64,000 bases of DNA from Aggregatibacter kilianii (GTDB taxonomy: Bacteria > Pseudomonadota > Gammaproteobacteria > Enterobacterales > Pasteurellaceae). Both the position numbers and the translations under genes were made by a program. The stretch covers positions 124,001 to 188,000 of the forward strand of contig NZ_NRCJ01000004.1 of assembly GCF_003129965.1 (NCBI RefSeq), in the 5' to 3' direction. Below are positions 45,807 through 53,852 of this stretch, piece by piece. Numbering within the stretch: position 1 is the first letter of the stretch; each line of letters opens with the position of its first letter. The notes beneath the pieces were generated by a model, which did no database searches, was not told the DNA's origin, and saw nothing but the letters and a program-made list of their open reading frames with translations.

Positions 45807-47510
45807 ACCCCAATCCCCCCAAATTTTTCTTAATCTCCGCTTCCAATTCCGCGCTTTTCGCAAACTGTTCTTTTAAAAGAGCGGTCAAATTTTGCATTTT
45901 TTCTGCAAATGGCACACCGTCGTCTTCTTGTTCTGCTGTGCCGACGTATCTGCCGGGGGTAAGCACGAAATCGTTGCCTGCGATTTCTTCCAAGGTGGTG
46001 GATTTGCAGAAGGCAGGTGTGTCTTCATAGCCGTCAGATTTTTGCCATGCGTGGAAGGTGCTGGCAATTTGGGCGATGTCGGCGGTGGTGAAATCACGCA
46101 GTACGCGGTCTTTCATATAGCCGATTTGGCGGGCGTCGATAAATAGCACCTCTCCTTTGCGTGCTTTGTTGCGGTTTAAGAACCAGATGCACGCGGGGAT
46201 TTGGGTGTTGGTGAAGAGCTGACCGGGCAGGGCGACCATGGCTTCTACAAGGTCGGCTTGCACGATGGCTTTGCGGATTTCGCCCTCGTTGTTGGTTTGG
46301 CTGCTCATGGAGCCGTTGGCGAGCAAGAGTGCCATTTTGCCGTTGGGCGAGAGGTGGTAAATCATATGTTGCAGCCATGCGAAGTTGGCGTTGCCTTTTG
46401 GCGGTGTGCCGTATGCCCAGCGCGGATCGTCGGCGAGGGATTCGCTCCACCAGTCGCTGCTGTTGAACGGCGGGTTCGCCATGATGAAGTCCATTTTTTT
46501 GTCGATATGCTGTGGCTGGGCGAAGCTGTCGGCATTGTGTTTGCCGAAGTCGTAATCAATGCCGCGGATTGCCATATTCATGGCGGCGAGCTTCCAAGTA
46601 GTCGGGTTGAACTCTTGCCCGTAGATGGAAACCTGGTTGATGTTGCCTTGGTGGGCGGTGATAAAGCGTTCGGTTTGCACGAAAAAACCGCCGCTACCCA
46701 TGGCGGGGTCGTACACGCGCCCTTTGTAGGGTTCGAGCATTTCGACGATGAGGGAAACGATAGATTTTGGGGTGAAATACTGCCCGCCGCGTTTGCCTTC
46801 CGCTTGGGCAAATCTGCCGAGGAAGTATTCGTAAACGTGTCCGAGAATGTCTTTCGCGCCTAAATGTACGGGTTCGCCGTTGTAGGTGGGCGCGGTGAAG
46901 TTGGTGTCGGAGAAGAGGATAATCAGCCCGCGTAAGATGTTTTCATCTACTGCATAGCCGCTGATGCGTTGCAATACGCCTTTGAGTTTTTCGTTGTCTT
47001 TTTCAATGGCTTCAAAGGCATCGTCAATCAAACGTGCCACGCCCGCGAATTTCCCACCCCAAGGCAATTCTGCGCCTGTGTTGAGAATCGAGACTTCCTG
47101 CAAGGCTTGCCAACGTGCAGAGGCAGGCACCCAGAACACATTGTCAGCGGTGTAATAATCGCGGTTTTCCAGTTCAACATTTAAGGCTTCTTGATATTCC
47201 GCCTCGGTGTCGTAAAAAGTGCGGTCAAGATAGAGCGGATTTTCAGGGGAAGACAAGTCCGCCAAGATTTTTGCTTGCTGGGCGGTGAAGCTGTCGGAGA
47301 TGTATTTTAAGAAGATAAGCCCAAGAACAATGTGTTTATAGTTCGCGGCATCGAGCTGCTGACGGAGGCGGTCGGCGGACGACCAGAGTTTTTCGTCTAG
47401 GTCGTTAAGAAAGGCTTGTTGGTTCGCTAGATTTTCAACATAATCTTGGTGGCTTCTGGCTTCTGGCTTCTGGCTTCTGGCTTCTGGCTTCTGGCTTCTG
47501 GCTTCCGCAT
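45799..47510 (-). CDS. hsdM: Type I restriction methylase subunit HsdM, phase-variable and out of frame here
   Basis: The methylase body (from about 47440 down to 45799) is intact: DPAMGSGGFF (SAM site), NPPF (catalytic), GKRGGQYFTP and the HsdM N-terminal domain DEKLWSSADRLRQQLDAANYKHIVLGLIFLKYISDSF. The best start is the ATG at 47510 behind AAAGGAC, but seven perfect 7-bp repeats follow. At this number the frame from that ATG runs 27 codons and stops at 47427. The body frame runs through the repeats without an ATG, GTG or TTG until a TTG at 47265, which would delete much of the N-terminal domain. One more unit, or two fewer, restores a full protein. Read as phase-OFF. Confidence 0.85.
47451..47506 (-). 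repeat. Heptanucleotide tandem repeat at the 5' end of hsdM
   Basis: Seven perfect copies of GGCTTCT (plus strand; AGAAGCC on the coding strand) at 47451-47499, plus one imperfect copy GGCTTCC (47500-47506). It begins 1 bp past the hsdM ATG. A 7-bp unit shifts the reading frame with each gain or loss, so it is a phase-variation switch. Confidence 0.95.
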
Positions 47511-47674
47511 AAAATCTGTCCTTTGTAAAGTGAATAGATAAAAAATGTGTTTATTTTATAAAAATTGCGGGGCTTTAAAAGATGAAAGTAGCGGATTTTG
47601 CCATTATATTTTTATTGAAAAAACGTGGTGAAAATTATGTGTAATCGCTGAAACGATGACTTATGGCTTCGCCA
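47511..47674. other. AT-rich promoter region of the hsd locus
   Basis: No gene. The minus strand holds TATAAAAT-like sequence (about 47560-47550) and the AAAGGAC ribosome site of hsdM. The plus strand has a small GGCTTCGCC hairpin (47665-47673) next to the dispersed repeat. Confidence 0.4.
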
Positions 47675-47725
47675 TCGTTGGCAAAGCCAACGTTCAAAAT
47701 TCGTTGGATTTTGTTACCGCACTTT
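47675..47725 (+). repeat. Dispersed 51-bp intergenic repeat, copy 2
   Basis: Matches 11619-11669 at 43 of 51 positions. CGTTGGC and GCCAACG form a perfect 7-bp stem with loop AAA, followed by a weak AAAAT/ATTTT stem and an uptake signal. Confidence 0.7.
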
Positions 47726-47759
47726 TACTTACTCCGTTGCCGATAATTTACTTATTTGT

Positions 47760-48146
47760 TCACTCACTCAACCCCGCCAAAATCGAGCATTCCGGGCAGT
47801 CGTTGCCTTGGCAGCAGTCGTGCCAGCGTTGGAGTTCGGCGACCATTTTTTGTAATGCCTGAATTTGTGCGTTGAGGGTTTCGATGTGCTGTGCGGTGAG
47901 TTGTTTCACTTCGCGGCTGTTGCGGTGCGGGTTGTCTTGCAGTTGAAGCAGTTGGGCGATTTGTTGCAGGGAGAAGCCCACGTCCCGCGAGTGGCGGATA
48001 AAGCGCAGGCGGGCGAGATCCTTTTCTTCGTAGTGGCGATAGCCCGCGAGCGTGCGGTTGCCGGCTTTGAGTAAGCCGAGTTTTTCGTAATCGCGGATTT
48101 GTTTGGCGGATAAACCGGTGAGTTTGGCGGCTTGACTGATGTTCAT
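47760..48146 (-). CDS. cueR: MerR-family copper-responsive regulator CueR
   Basis: About 128 residues from the ATG at 48146 (MNISQAAKLTGLSAKQIRDYEKLGLL), which gives the standard MerR N-terminus; the frame is open 22 codons upstream into the operator. The winged helix-turn-helix is at residues 1-70, the dimerisation helix at about 75-107, and the metal loop near the end has CCQGNDCPEC, where two Cys bind Cu(I). It is divergent from copZ/copA and binds the 19-bp-spacer promoter between them. MerR activators untwist such promoters when metal is bound. Length matches E. coli CueR (135). Confidence 0.92.
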   Translation of the reverse strand: MNISQAAKLTGLSAKQIRDYEKLGLLKAGNRTLAGYRHYEEKDLARLRFIRHSRDVGFSLQQIAQLLQLQDNPHRNSREVKQLTAQHIETLNAQIQALQKMVAELQRWHDCCQGNDCPECSILAGLSE

Positions 48147-48157
48147 AAAAAAAATGT

Positions 48158-48188
48158 TTGACCTTAACCTGACGTTAAGGTTTATAGT
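48158..48188 (+). promoter_or_regulatory. CueR-type promoter and operator of copZ-copA
   Basis: TTGACC (-35, 48158-48163) and TATAGT (-10, 48183-48188) are separated by 19 bp, longer than the 17-bp optimum, the hallmark of MerR-controlled promoters. Within it ACCTTAAC and GTTAAGGT form the dyad bound by the regulator. Confidence 0.88.
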
Positions 48189-48240
48189 AATCCTACCGAC
48201 AAAGGTCGGCAAGGGTTAACTTAATTATTGAAAGGAGCAA

Positions 48241-48456
48241 ATGATGCAAAACGTAACCTTAAAAATCGACGGAATGACTTGTGGCGGCTGTGTGAAAAGC
48301 GTAACCCGCGTGTTGAGCGAACTGGACGGTGTGGCGCAAGCGGACGTGAGCCTGGAACAAGCGCAGGCGGTGGTCAGCTTTGATGAAAATAAAGTGCAAC
48401 CTGCGGCGTTGGTGGAAGCGGTGGAAGACGCCGGATTTGATGCGAAAGTGGCGTAG
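48241..48456 (+). CDS. copZ: Copper chaperone CopZ (heavy-metal-associated domain)
   Basis: A 71-residue HMA-domain protein with the metal site GMTCGGC (Cys14 and Cys17 approximately) and the ferredoxin-like beta-alpha-beta-beta-alpha-beta pattern ending in VEDAGFDAKV. It binds Cu(I) in the cytosol and passes it to CopA. The start is the first of two adjacent ATGs behind GAAAGGAGC; either is possible. It is the first gene after the CueR promoter and 195 bp before copA. A large GC-rich hairpin lies in the gap. Confidence 0.93.
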   Translation: MMQNVTLKIDGMTCGGCVKSVTRVLSELDGVAQADVSLEQAQAVVSFDENKVQPAALVEAVEDAGFDAKVA

Positions 48457-48497
48457 ATTCTGTATTCTGTCGGCAGTGGTGGTACAGGCTTTAGCTG

Positions 48498-48559
48498 GCG
48501 CGCGTCTCCTGACGCGTGCCTTTAATAGCAGACGTAAGCACGCGTCGGGAGACGCGCGC
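48498..48559. repeat. Long GC-rich inverted repeat between copZ and copA
   Basis: Two 22-bp arms (48498-48519 and 48538-48559) match as inverted repeats at 21 of 22 positions, centred on a TTTAATAGCAGACG loop. The arms are about 75% GC, rich in GCGCG, GTCTCC and GACGCG, unlike the flanking sequence. No T run follows, so it is not a standard terminator. It may set the ratio of copZ to copA mRNA, or be a remnant of a mobile repeat. Confidence 0.8.
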
Positions 48560-48651
48560 TTTAAGCATAAGCACAAGCGAGGACGCCTGCGCGAGCCGTG
48601 TTTAGAAAAACATTGCCAAAAACGACCGCACTTTATGTGAAAGAGGATGTT

Positions 48652-50811
48652 ATGCAAAAAGTATCGATTCAAATTGGTGGCATGACCTGTCAGTCTTGCG
48701 CCAGCCGTATTGAAAAAGTGTTGAATAAAAAGGATTTTGTGCAGCAGGCGGGCGTGAATTTTGCCAGTGAGGAAGCGCAAGTCACGTTCGATGAAAAGCA
48801 AACTTCCGTCGAGCAACTGATCCAAATTATTCAAAAAACCGGTTTCAGTGCGCAGTTAAAGCAGGAACAAGCGGCGTTGCCGCAAGAACGCAAAATCTCT
48901 TGGCGCTTGATGTTATTGTGGCTGATTAACGTGCCGTTTTTAATCGGCATGCTCGGCATGATGCTTGGTCGGCATGATTGGATGTTGCCGCCGGTGTGGC
49001 AGATGGTGTTAGCCACCATCGTGCAGTTCGGCTTGGCGACGCCGTTTTATCGCAGTGCTTGGGGCAGTATTAAAGGCGGGCTGGCAAATATGGACGTATT
49101 GGTCAGTCTTGGCACGCTAACCATTTATTTTTATTCGGTATTTATGCTGTTTTACGTGCCGCATACGGGGCATGAGCATGGTGCGGCAAATGTGTATTTT
49201 GAGGCTTCCGTGATGGTGTTAGGCTTTGTGAGTCTGGGAAAATTCCTGGAAGATCGCACTAAAAAACACAGCCTAAACAGCCTCGGCTTATTGTTACAAC
49301 TGACGCCGAAACAGGTGCGCGTGCAACGTCATGGCGAATGGCAAACCGTGCCCTTGAATCAAATTCAGGTAGGTGAGGTGCTACGTGCCAACCAAGGCGA
49401 ACGTATCGCGGCGGACGGCGTGGTGGAAGAAGGTTCCGGTTGGTGTGATGAAAGCCATTTAACCGGAGAATCCGTGCCGGAAATGAAAAAATCGGGCAGC
49501 AAGGTGTTGGCGGGCGCTATGGTGACGGACGGCAGCCTGGTTTATCGCACACAACAACTGGGTAGCCAAACCTTGCTCGGCGATATGATGAACGCGCTTT
49601 CCGAAGCGCAGGGCAGTAAAGCGCCGATTGCCCGTTTTGCCGACAAAGTGGCGGCGGTGTTCGTGCCGGCGGTTATCGGCATTGCCTTGTTGACTTTTCT
49701 GCTTACGTGGTGGATTCAACAGGATGTCGTCACCGCCTTGATTCACGGGGTCGCCGTGTTGGTCATCGCCTGCCCTTGCGCCTTGGGCTTGGCAACCCCG
49801 GCGGCGATTATGGTCGGCATGGGCAAAGCGGTAAAACAGGGTATTTGGTTTAAAGATGCCGCCGCCATGGAAGAATCCGCCCATGTGAATGCGGTGGTGT
49901 TGGATAAAACCGGTACGCTCACAGAAGGTAAACCGCAAGTGGTGGCGTTTTGGCGGGACAAAAGTGCGGTCTATTCTGAAGATGAAATTTATGCCTTGGC
50001 TGCCGCTATTGAGCAAAGCGCCACGCACCCGTTGGCGAAAGCCATTGTGCAGGCTGCCGCCGCGAAAAACGCGGTTTTGCCTACGGTGCAACATATTCAG
50101 GCGGACGTGGGGCAGGGCATTCAAGGTGAAATTGCACATATCGGTGTGGTGAAGGTAGGCAAACCGTCTTATTGCGGTTTGACGTTGCCGGCGGATCTTG
50201 ATCCGGTGTGGCAGATTGCCAGTATTGTTGCGATTGCCGTGAACGACAAGCCTGTCGCCGCCTTTGCCTTGGCGGATGCCTTAAAGCCTGATAGCCAAAA
50301 AGCGATTTCCCGTTTGCAGGCGCACAATATCGACGTGTATATCATGAGCGGCGATAATCCGAACGTAGTGCAATACATTGCCGATCAATTGAGCATTCAC
50401 AATGCGCAGGGGAATATGTCGCCTAGGGACAAGGCGGGTGCGGTCAAAATGTTACAAGAAAACGGTAAAGTGGTTGCCATGGTGGGCGATGGCGTGAATG
50501 ATGCGCCCGCCTTGACGGCGGCAAACGTGAGCTTTGCCATGCACGACGGCGCCGATGTGGCGCAACATAGCGCGTCGGCAACCCTCATGCAACATTCGGT
50601 GAATCAGTTGGTGGATGCGTTGCTGATTTCCCGTGCGACGCTGAAAAACATTAAACAAAATCTCTTTTTTGCTTTCATTTATAACGTGTTAGGCATTCCG
50701 CTGGCAGCTTTCGGTTTGCTTAGCCCGGTCATCGCGGGCGCGGCGATGGCGATGAGTTCCGTTTCCGTGTTAAGCAATGCGTTGCGGCTGAAAAAAGTGA
50801 AAATAGAATAG
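48652..50811 (+). CDS. copA: Copper-exporting P1B-type ATPase CopA
   Basis: About 719 residues from the ATG at 48652 with a GAGG ribosome site; the frame is open 18 codons upstream. It pumps Cu(I) from cytosol to periplasm. One N-terminal metal-binding domain (GMTCQSCASRIEKV) is followed by eight TM segments, the TGES actuator motif (HLTGESVPE), the membrane CPC metal site (IACPCALGLATPAA), the phosphorylation motif DKTGTLTEGK, the HP motif (SATHPLAKAI) and MVGDGVNDAPAL. Length is typical for single-HMA CopA. It is regulated through CueR with copZ. Confidence 0.96.
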   Translation: MQKVSIQIGGMTCQSCASRIEKVLNKKDFVQQAGVNFASEEAQVTFDEKQTSVEQLIQIIQKTGFSAQLKQEQAALPQERKISWRLMLLWLINVPFLIGMLGMMLGRHDWMLPPVWQMVLATIVQFGLATPFYRSAWGSIKGGLANMDVLVSLGTLTIYFYSVFMLFYVPHTGHEHGAANVYFEASVMVLGFVSLGKFLEDRTKKHSLNSLGLLLQLTPKQVRVQRHGEWQTVPLNQIQVGEVLRANQGERIAADGVVEEGSGWCDESHLTGESVPEMKKSGSKVLAGAMVTDGSLVYRTQQLGSQTLLGDMMNALSEAQGSKAPIARFADKVAAVFVPAVIGIALLTFLLTWWIQQDVVTALIHGVAVLVIACPCALGLATPAAIMVGMGKAVKQGIWFKDAAAMEESAHVNAVVLDKTGTLTEGKPQVVAFWRDKSAVYSEDEIYALAAAIEQSATHPLAKAIVQAAAAKNAVLPTVQHIQADVGQGIQGEIAHIGVVKVGKPSYCGLTLPADLDPVWQIASIVAIAVNDKPVAAFALADALKPDSQKAISRLQAHNIDVYIMSGDNPNVVQYIADQLSIHNAQGNMSPRDKAGAVKMLQENGKVVAMVGDGVNDAPALTAANVSFAMHDGADVAQHSASATLMQHSVNQLVDALLISRATLKNIKQNLFFAFIYNVLGIPLAAFGLLSPVIAGAAMAMSSVSVLSNALRLKKVKIE

Positions 50812-50883
50812 TCTTACCAATATTCAACTTGAGGATCTTCGGGCATAATAAGCTACATTTTGTGACGAAATAAAAAGAATAAG

Positions 50884-51729
50884 ATGTTGAATAAAATTGA
50901 TTTATGGTTGATGAATCATCAGCCGAATTCTCAGTTGAAAGGAATCAAACGCTTCTTGGTCGAATTTTGGTTTTTCGGTTTAAAAGAAGCCCGCGCCTGC
51001 CTGTTTGCGGGCGTGTTTTTTATCGCCATGTTTCTGATGCCGAAAAATGGTATCGTCGGTATTCCCCGCTATGATTTATTGCTGATTTTCGCCTTAGCGG
51101 TGCAATATCTGATGTTTCGTTTCAAGCTGGAAACATGGGATGAAATCAAATCCATTACGTTGTTCCACGTTGTCGGTTTTGTCTTAGAGCTGTTCAAAAC
51201 CTCTTCTTCCATCCAATCTTGGGCGTATCCTGATTTCGCGTATACCAAAATTTTCGGCGTGCCTTTATTTACGGGATTTATGTATGCCGCCGTGGGCAGT
51301 TACATCATTCAAGCGTGGCGCTTATTCGGTCTGAAAATCCGTAGCCACCCGCCTTATGTTTTATCCGCACTGACTGCCGTGCTGATTTATCTGAATTTTT
51401 TCACCCACCATTACATCGGTGATTATCGCTGGTATCTGGCTGCATTTGCTTTGGGGCTTTATGCACGTACAACGGTGTATTTTACGCCTTACGACAAACC
51501 GCGTCGTATGCCGCTGTTGCTCTCTTTCATGCTTATCGGTTTCTTTATTTGGTTGGCGGAAAATCTAGGGACGCTTATCGGCATTTGGCGCTATCCGAAC
51601 CAAATCGGCGCTTGGTCTTTGGTGCACGTGAGCAAATGGAGCGCATGGGCGTTACTCGTTGTCATGACGTTCACCATCGTGGCAAACCTTAAACATATTA
51701 AACGGACGATTCGGGTGTCGAGGGATTAG
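50884..51729 (+). CDS. DUF817 family integral membrane protein
   Basis: A 281-residue protein with eight or so hydrophobic segments. It matches what I know of the DUF817 family: FWFFGLKEARACLFAGVF, SWAYPDFAYTKIFGVPLFTGFMYAAVGSYIIQAWRLF and ENLGTLIGIWRYPNQIGAWSLVHVSKWSAWALLVVM. The function of the family is not known; charged and aromatic residues inside the TM region suggest a cofactor or substrate site. It begins 72 bp after copA on the same strand, so partial co-transcription is possible but not shown. It ends at a double uptake-signal terminator. Confidence 0.85.
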   Translation: MLNKIDLWLMNHQPNSQLKGIKRFLVEFWFFGLKEARACLFAGVFFIAMFLMPKNGIVGIPRYDLLLIFALAVQYLMFRFKLETWDEIKSITLFHVVGFVLELFKTSSSIQSWAYPDFAYTKIFGVPLFTGFMYAAVGSYIIQAWRLFGLKIRSHPPYVLSALTAVLIYLNFFTHHYIGDYRWYLAAFALGLYARTTVYFTPYDKPRRMPLLLSFMLIGFFIWLAENLGTLIGIWRYPNQIGAWSLVHVSKWSAWALLVVMTFTIVANLKHIKRTIRVSRD

Positions 51730-51730
51730 G

Positions 51731-51778
51731 AAAAAAGTGCGGTCAAAATTCACGGTGAATTTCAACCGCACTTTTTTT
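51731..51778. terminator. Terminator between the DUF817 gene and clpX, from inverted uptake signals
   Basis: AAAAAAGTGCGGT (51731-51743) pairs with ACCGCACTTTTTT (51765-51777), with an inner AAATTCAC/GTGAATTT stem and T runs on both sides. It sits between convergent genes; the right arm reaches the clpX stop. Confidence 0.85.
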
Positions 51779-53018
51779 ATTTGTCGGAATAAATCAATTC
51801 CGGGGATTGGTTGTCGTTGATGACGTTTTCGTTGACGATGACTTTCTCTAAACCTTCCAACGACGGTAAGTCGTACATGGTGTCGAGTAACACGCCTTCG
51901 ATGATAGAACGTAATCCGCGCGCGCCGGTTTTACGGGCGAGGGCTTTTTTCGCCATGGCGGTTAAGGCTTCGTTGGTGAATTCCAGTTTCACGTCCTCCA
52001 AGCCGAACAATGCTTGATATTGTTTGCACAGGGCGTTTTTCGGTTCTGTGAGAATGCGTACTAAGGCCTCTTCGTCCAATTCGCTTAACGGCGCGACCAC
52101 CGGCAAGCGTCCGATAAATTCGGGAATTAAACCGTATTTCATCAAATCGTCCGGTTCCACCTGTTTGAACAATTCCGTCAAGGTGGCTTTGTCTTTTTCG
52201 CTCTTGATTTCGGCACCGAACCCGATGGCGGTGGCGACGCTGGTGCGTTTTTCGATGACTTTATCCAAACCTGCAAATGCACCGCCGCAGATGAACAGGA
52301 TTTTCGAGGTGTCGATACGTAGCATTTCCTGTTGCGGGTGTTTGCGTCCGCCTTGTGGCGGAATGGAGGCGATGGTGCCTTCGATGAGTTTTAACAGCGC
52401 TTGTTGCACGCCTTCGCCGGAAACGTCACGGGTAATGGACGGATTTTCCGATTTGCGGGTGATTTTGTCGATTTCGTCGATGTAGATAATGCCTTGTTCC
52501 GCGCGTTCGATGTCGTAATCGCAGTTTTGCAGCAATTTTTGCAACACGTTTTCCACGTCTTCGCCCACATAACCGGCTTCCGTTAAGGTTGTCGCGTCCG
52601 CCATGGCGAACGGCACGTTTAACATGCGTGCCATGGTTTCCGCCAACAGGGTTTTGCCGCTACCGGTCGGGCCGATAAGCAGAATGTTACTTTTGCCCAA
52701 TTCCACATCATCGGTTTGATGTTTGGTGCGCAGGCGTTTGTAGTGATTATATACCGCCACCGCCAGCACTTTTTTAGCGTAATCCTGACCGATAACATAA
52801 TCGTCCAAATGGGCGCGGATTTTGTGCGGGGTCGGTAATTCCTGTTCTTTCGGCGCGTCGGTTTCCGCTTCTTCGCCATGCTCTTCGTTAAGCAACATAT
52901 CGTGGCACAGTTCGATACACTCGTTGCAAATATAACCGGAGGTGCCGGCGATGAGTTTATTCACTTCGTCTTGTTCTTTGCCGCAGAAAGAACAATGTAA
53001 TTCTTTATCTTTTGCCAT
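51777..53018 (-). CDS. clpX: ATP-dependent Clp protease ATP-binding subunit ClpX
   Basis: A 413-residue AAA+ unfoldase. The N-terminal zinc domain has four Cys (CSFCGKEQ and [10 protein letters not shown]). Walker A is [15 protein letters not shown], Walker [11 protein letters not shown], sensor 1 ILFICGGAF, the pore loop GYVGEDVEN and the Arg finger [10 protein letters not shown]. An IGF-like loop near residue 260 ([11 protein letters not shown]) docks ClpP. It unfolds tagged or natively marked proteins for ClpP. It lies 10 bp after clpP on the same strand, the standard operon. Length is near E. coli ClpX (424). Confidence 0.97.
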   Translation of the reverse strand: MAKDKELHCSFCGKEQDEVNKLIAGTSGYICNECIELCHDMLLNEEHGEEAETDAPKEQELPTPHKIRAHLDDYVIGQDYAKKVLAVAVYNHYKRLRTKHQTDDVELGKSNILLIGPTGSGKTLLAETMARMLNVPFAMADATTLTEAGYVGEDVENVLQKLLQNCDYDIERAEQGIIYIDEIDKITRKSENPSITRDVSGEGVQQALLKLIEGTIASIPPQGGRKHPQQEMLRIDTSKILFICGGAFAGLDKVIEKRTSVATAIGFGAEIKSEKDKATLTELFKQVEPDDLMKYGLIPEFIGRLPVVAPLSELDEEALVRILTEPKNALCKQYQALFGLEDVKLEFTNEALTAMAKKALARKTGARGLRSIIEGVLLDTMYDLPSLEGLEKVIVNENVINDNQSPELIYSDK

Positions 53019-53027
53019 TTTTATCTC

Positions 53028-53609
53028 TTAACGTTTGCTAAACACTTCATCAATTAAGCCGTAGTTCTTGGCTTCTTCTGCCGACATAAAATTGTCGCGA
53101 TCGGTGTCTTTTTCAATGGTTTCAATGGGTTGTCCGGTGTGAAATGCCAGGCGCTCATTTAGGGTGCTTTTGATTTTCAAAATTTCCTGCGCATGGATTT
53201 GAATATCCGACGCTTGTCCGCGGAAGCCACCGAGCGGTTGGTGGATCATCACACGGGCGTGTGGTAATGCGCCGCGTTTACCTGCTGCGCCGCCGGCGAG
53301 TAGAAATGCACCCATGGAGCAGGCTTGCCCGATACATAACGTACGTACATCCGGTTTGATGAATTGCATGGTGTCGTAAATTGCCATGCCTGCAGTGACG
53401 GAGCCGCCCGGCGAGTTGATATATAAGTTGATGTCTTTATCGGGATCTTCGGATTCTAAGAAAAGCAGTTGCGCTACAATCAGGTTTGCCATGTTGTCTT
53501 CCACTTCACCGCTCAAAAAAATCACGCGGTCTTTTAACAGGCGGGAGTAAATGTCATAGGCGCGTTCACCGCGGGAGGTTTGGTCAACGACCATAGGGAC
53601 TAGGCTCAT
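53028..53609 (-). CDS. clpP: ATP-dependent Clp protease proteolytic subunit ClpP
   Basis: 193 residues from the ATG at 53609 ([25 protein letters not shown]), with GAGGAAC as ribosome site; upstream in-frame starts would add up to 33 residues not found in the family. The serine protease triad is visible: Ser in [14 protein letters not shown], His in MIHQPLGG and Asp in [12 protein letters not shown]. Oligomer contacts lie in [21 protein letters not shown]. It forms a 14-mer chamber in the cytosol that degrades substrates supplied by ClpX. The trigger factor gene often upstream is not here; a phosphoethanolamine transferase gene is. Confidence 0.97.
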   Translation of the reverse strand: MSLVPMVVDQTSRGERAYDIYSRLLKDRVIFLSGEVEDNMANLIVAQLLFLESEDPDKDINLYINSPGGSVTAGMAIYDTMQFIKPDVRTLCIGQACSMGAFLLAGGAAGKRGALPHARVMIHQPLGGFRGQASDIQIHAQEILKIKSTLNERLAFHTGQPIETIEKDTDRDNFMSAEEAKNYGLIDEVFSKR

Positions 53610-53852
53610 ATGTTCCTCTATTTTAATCATGATGGGGTGAAAAGTGCGGTCAGAAAAAACGGTGTTTTTGATGTCGGGTGCGCCGACTTGCCGCAGAAAC
53701 GAATTCACGTTGTAAAAAAACGGGGGCTATTTTACCTGAAAAATCACCTTTGCTGAATTGCTATTCCGCGAAAAATTAAAAGTGCCGACATTCGTTTGAA
53801 AAAATGACCGCACTTTTTAGAGCAGCAAGGGCGCTTCTTCCGTTGCCAAAGG

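Noticed and set aside
46201-46863. A 220-codon plus-strand frame opposite hsdM
   Set aside because: It is antisense to the conserved methylase motifs; a shadow of biased codon use.
47451-47506. CRISPR array
   Set aside because: The repeat is 7 bp with no spacers and lies in the start of hsdM; it is a simple tandem repeat.
49459-50139. A 226-codon minus-strand frame opposite copA
   Set aside because: Antisense to conserved ATPase motifs; the His/Arg-rich translation has no resemblance to a protein family.
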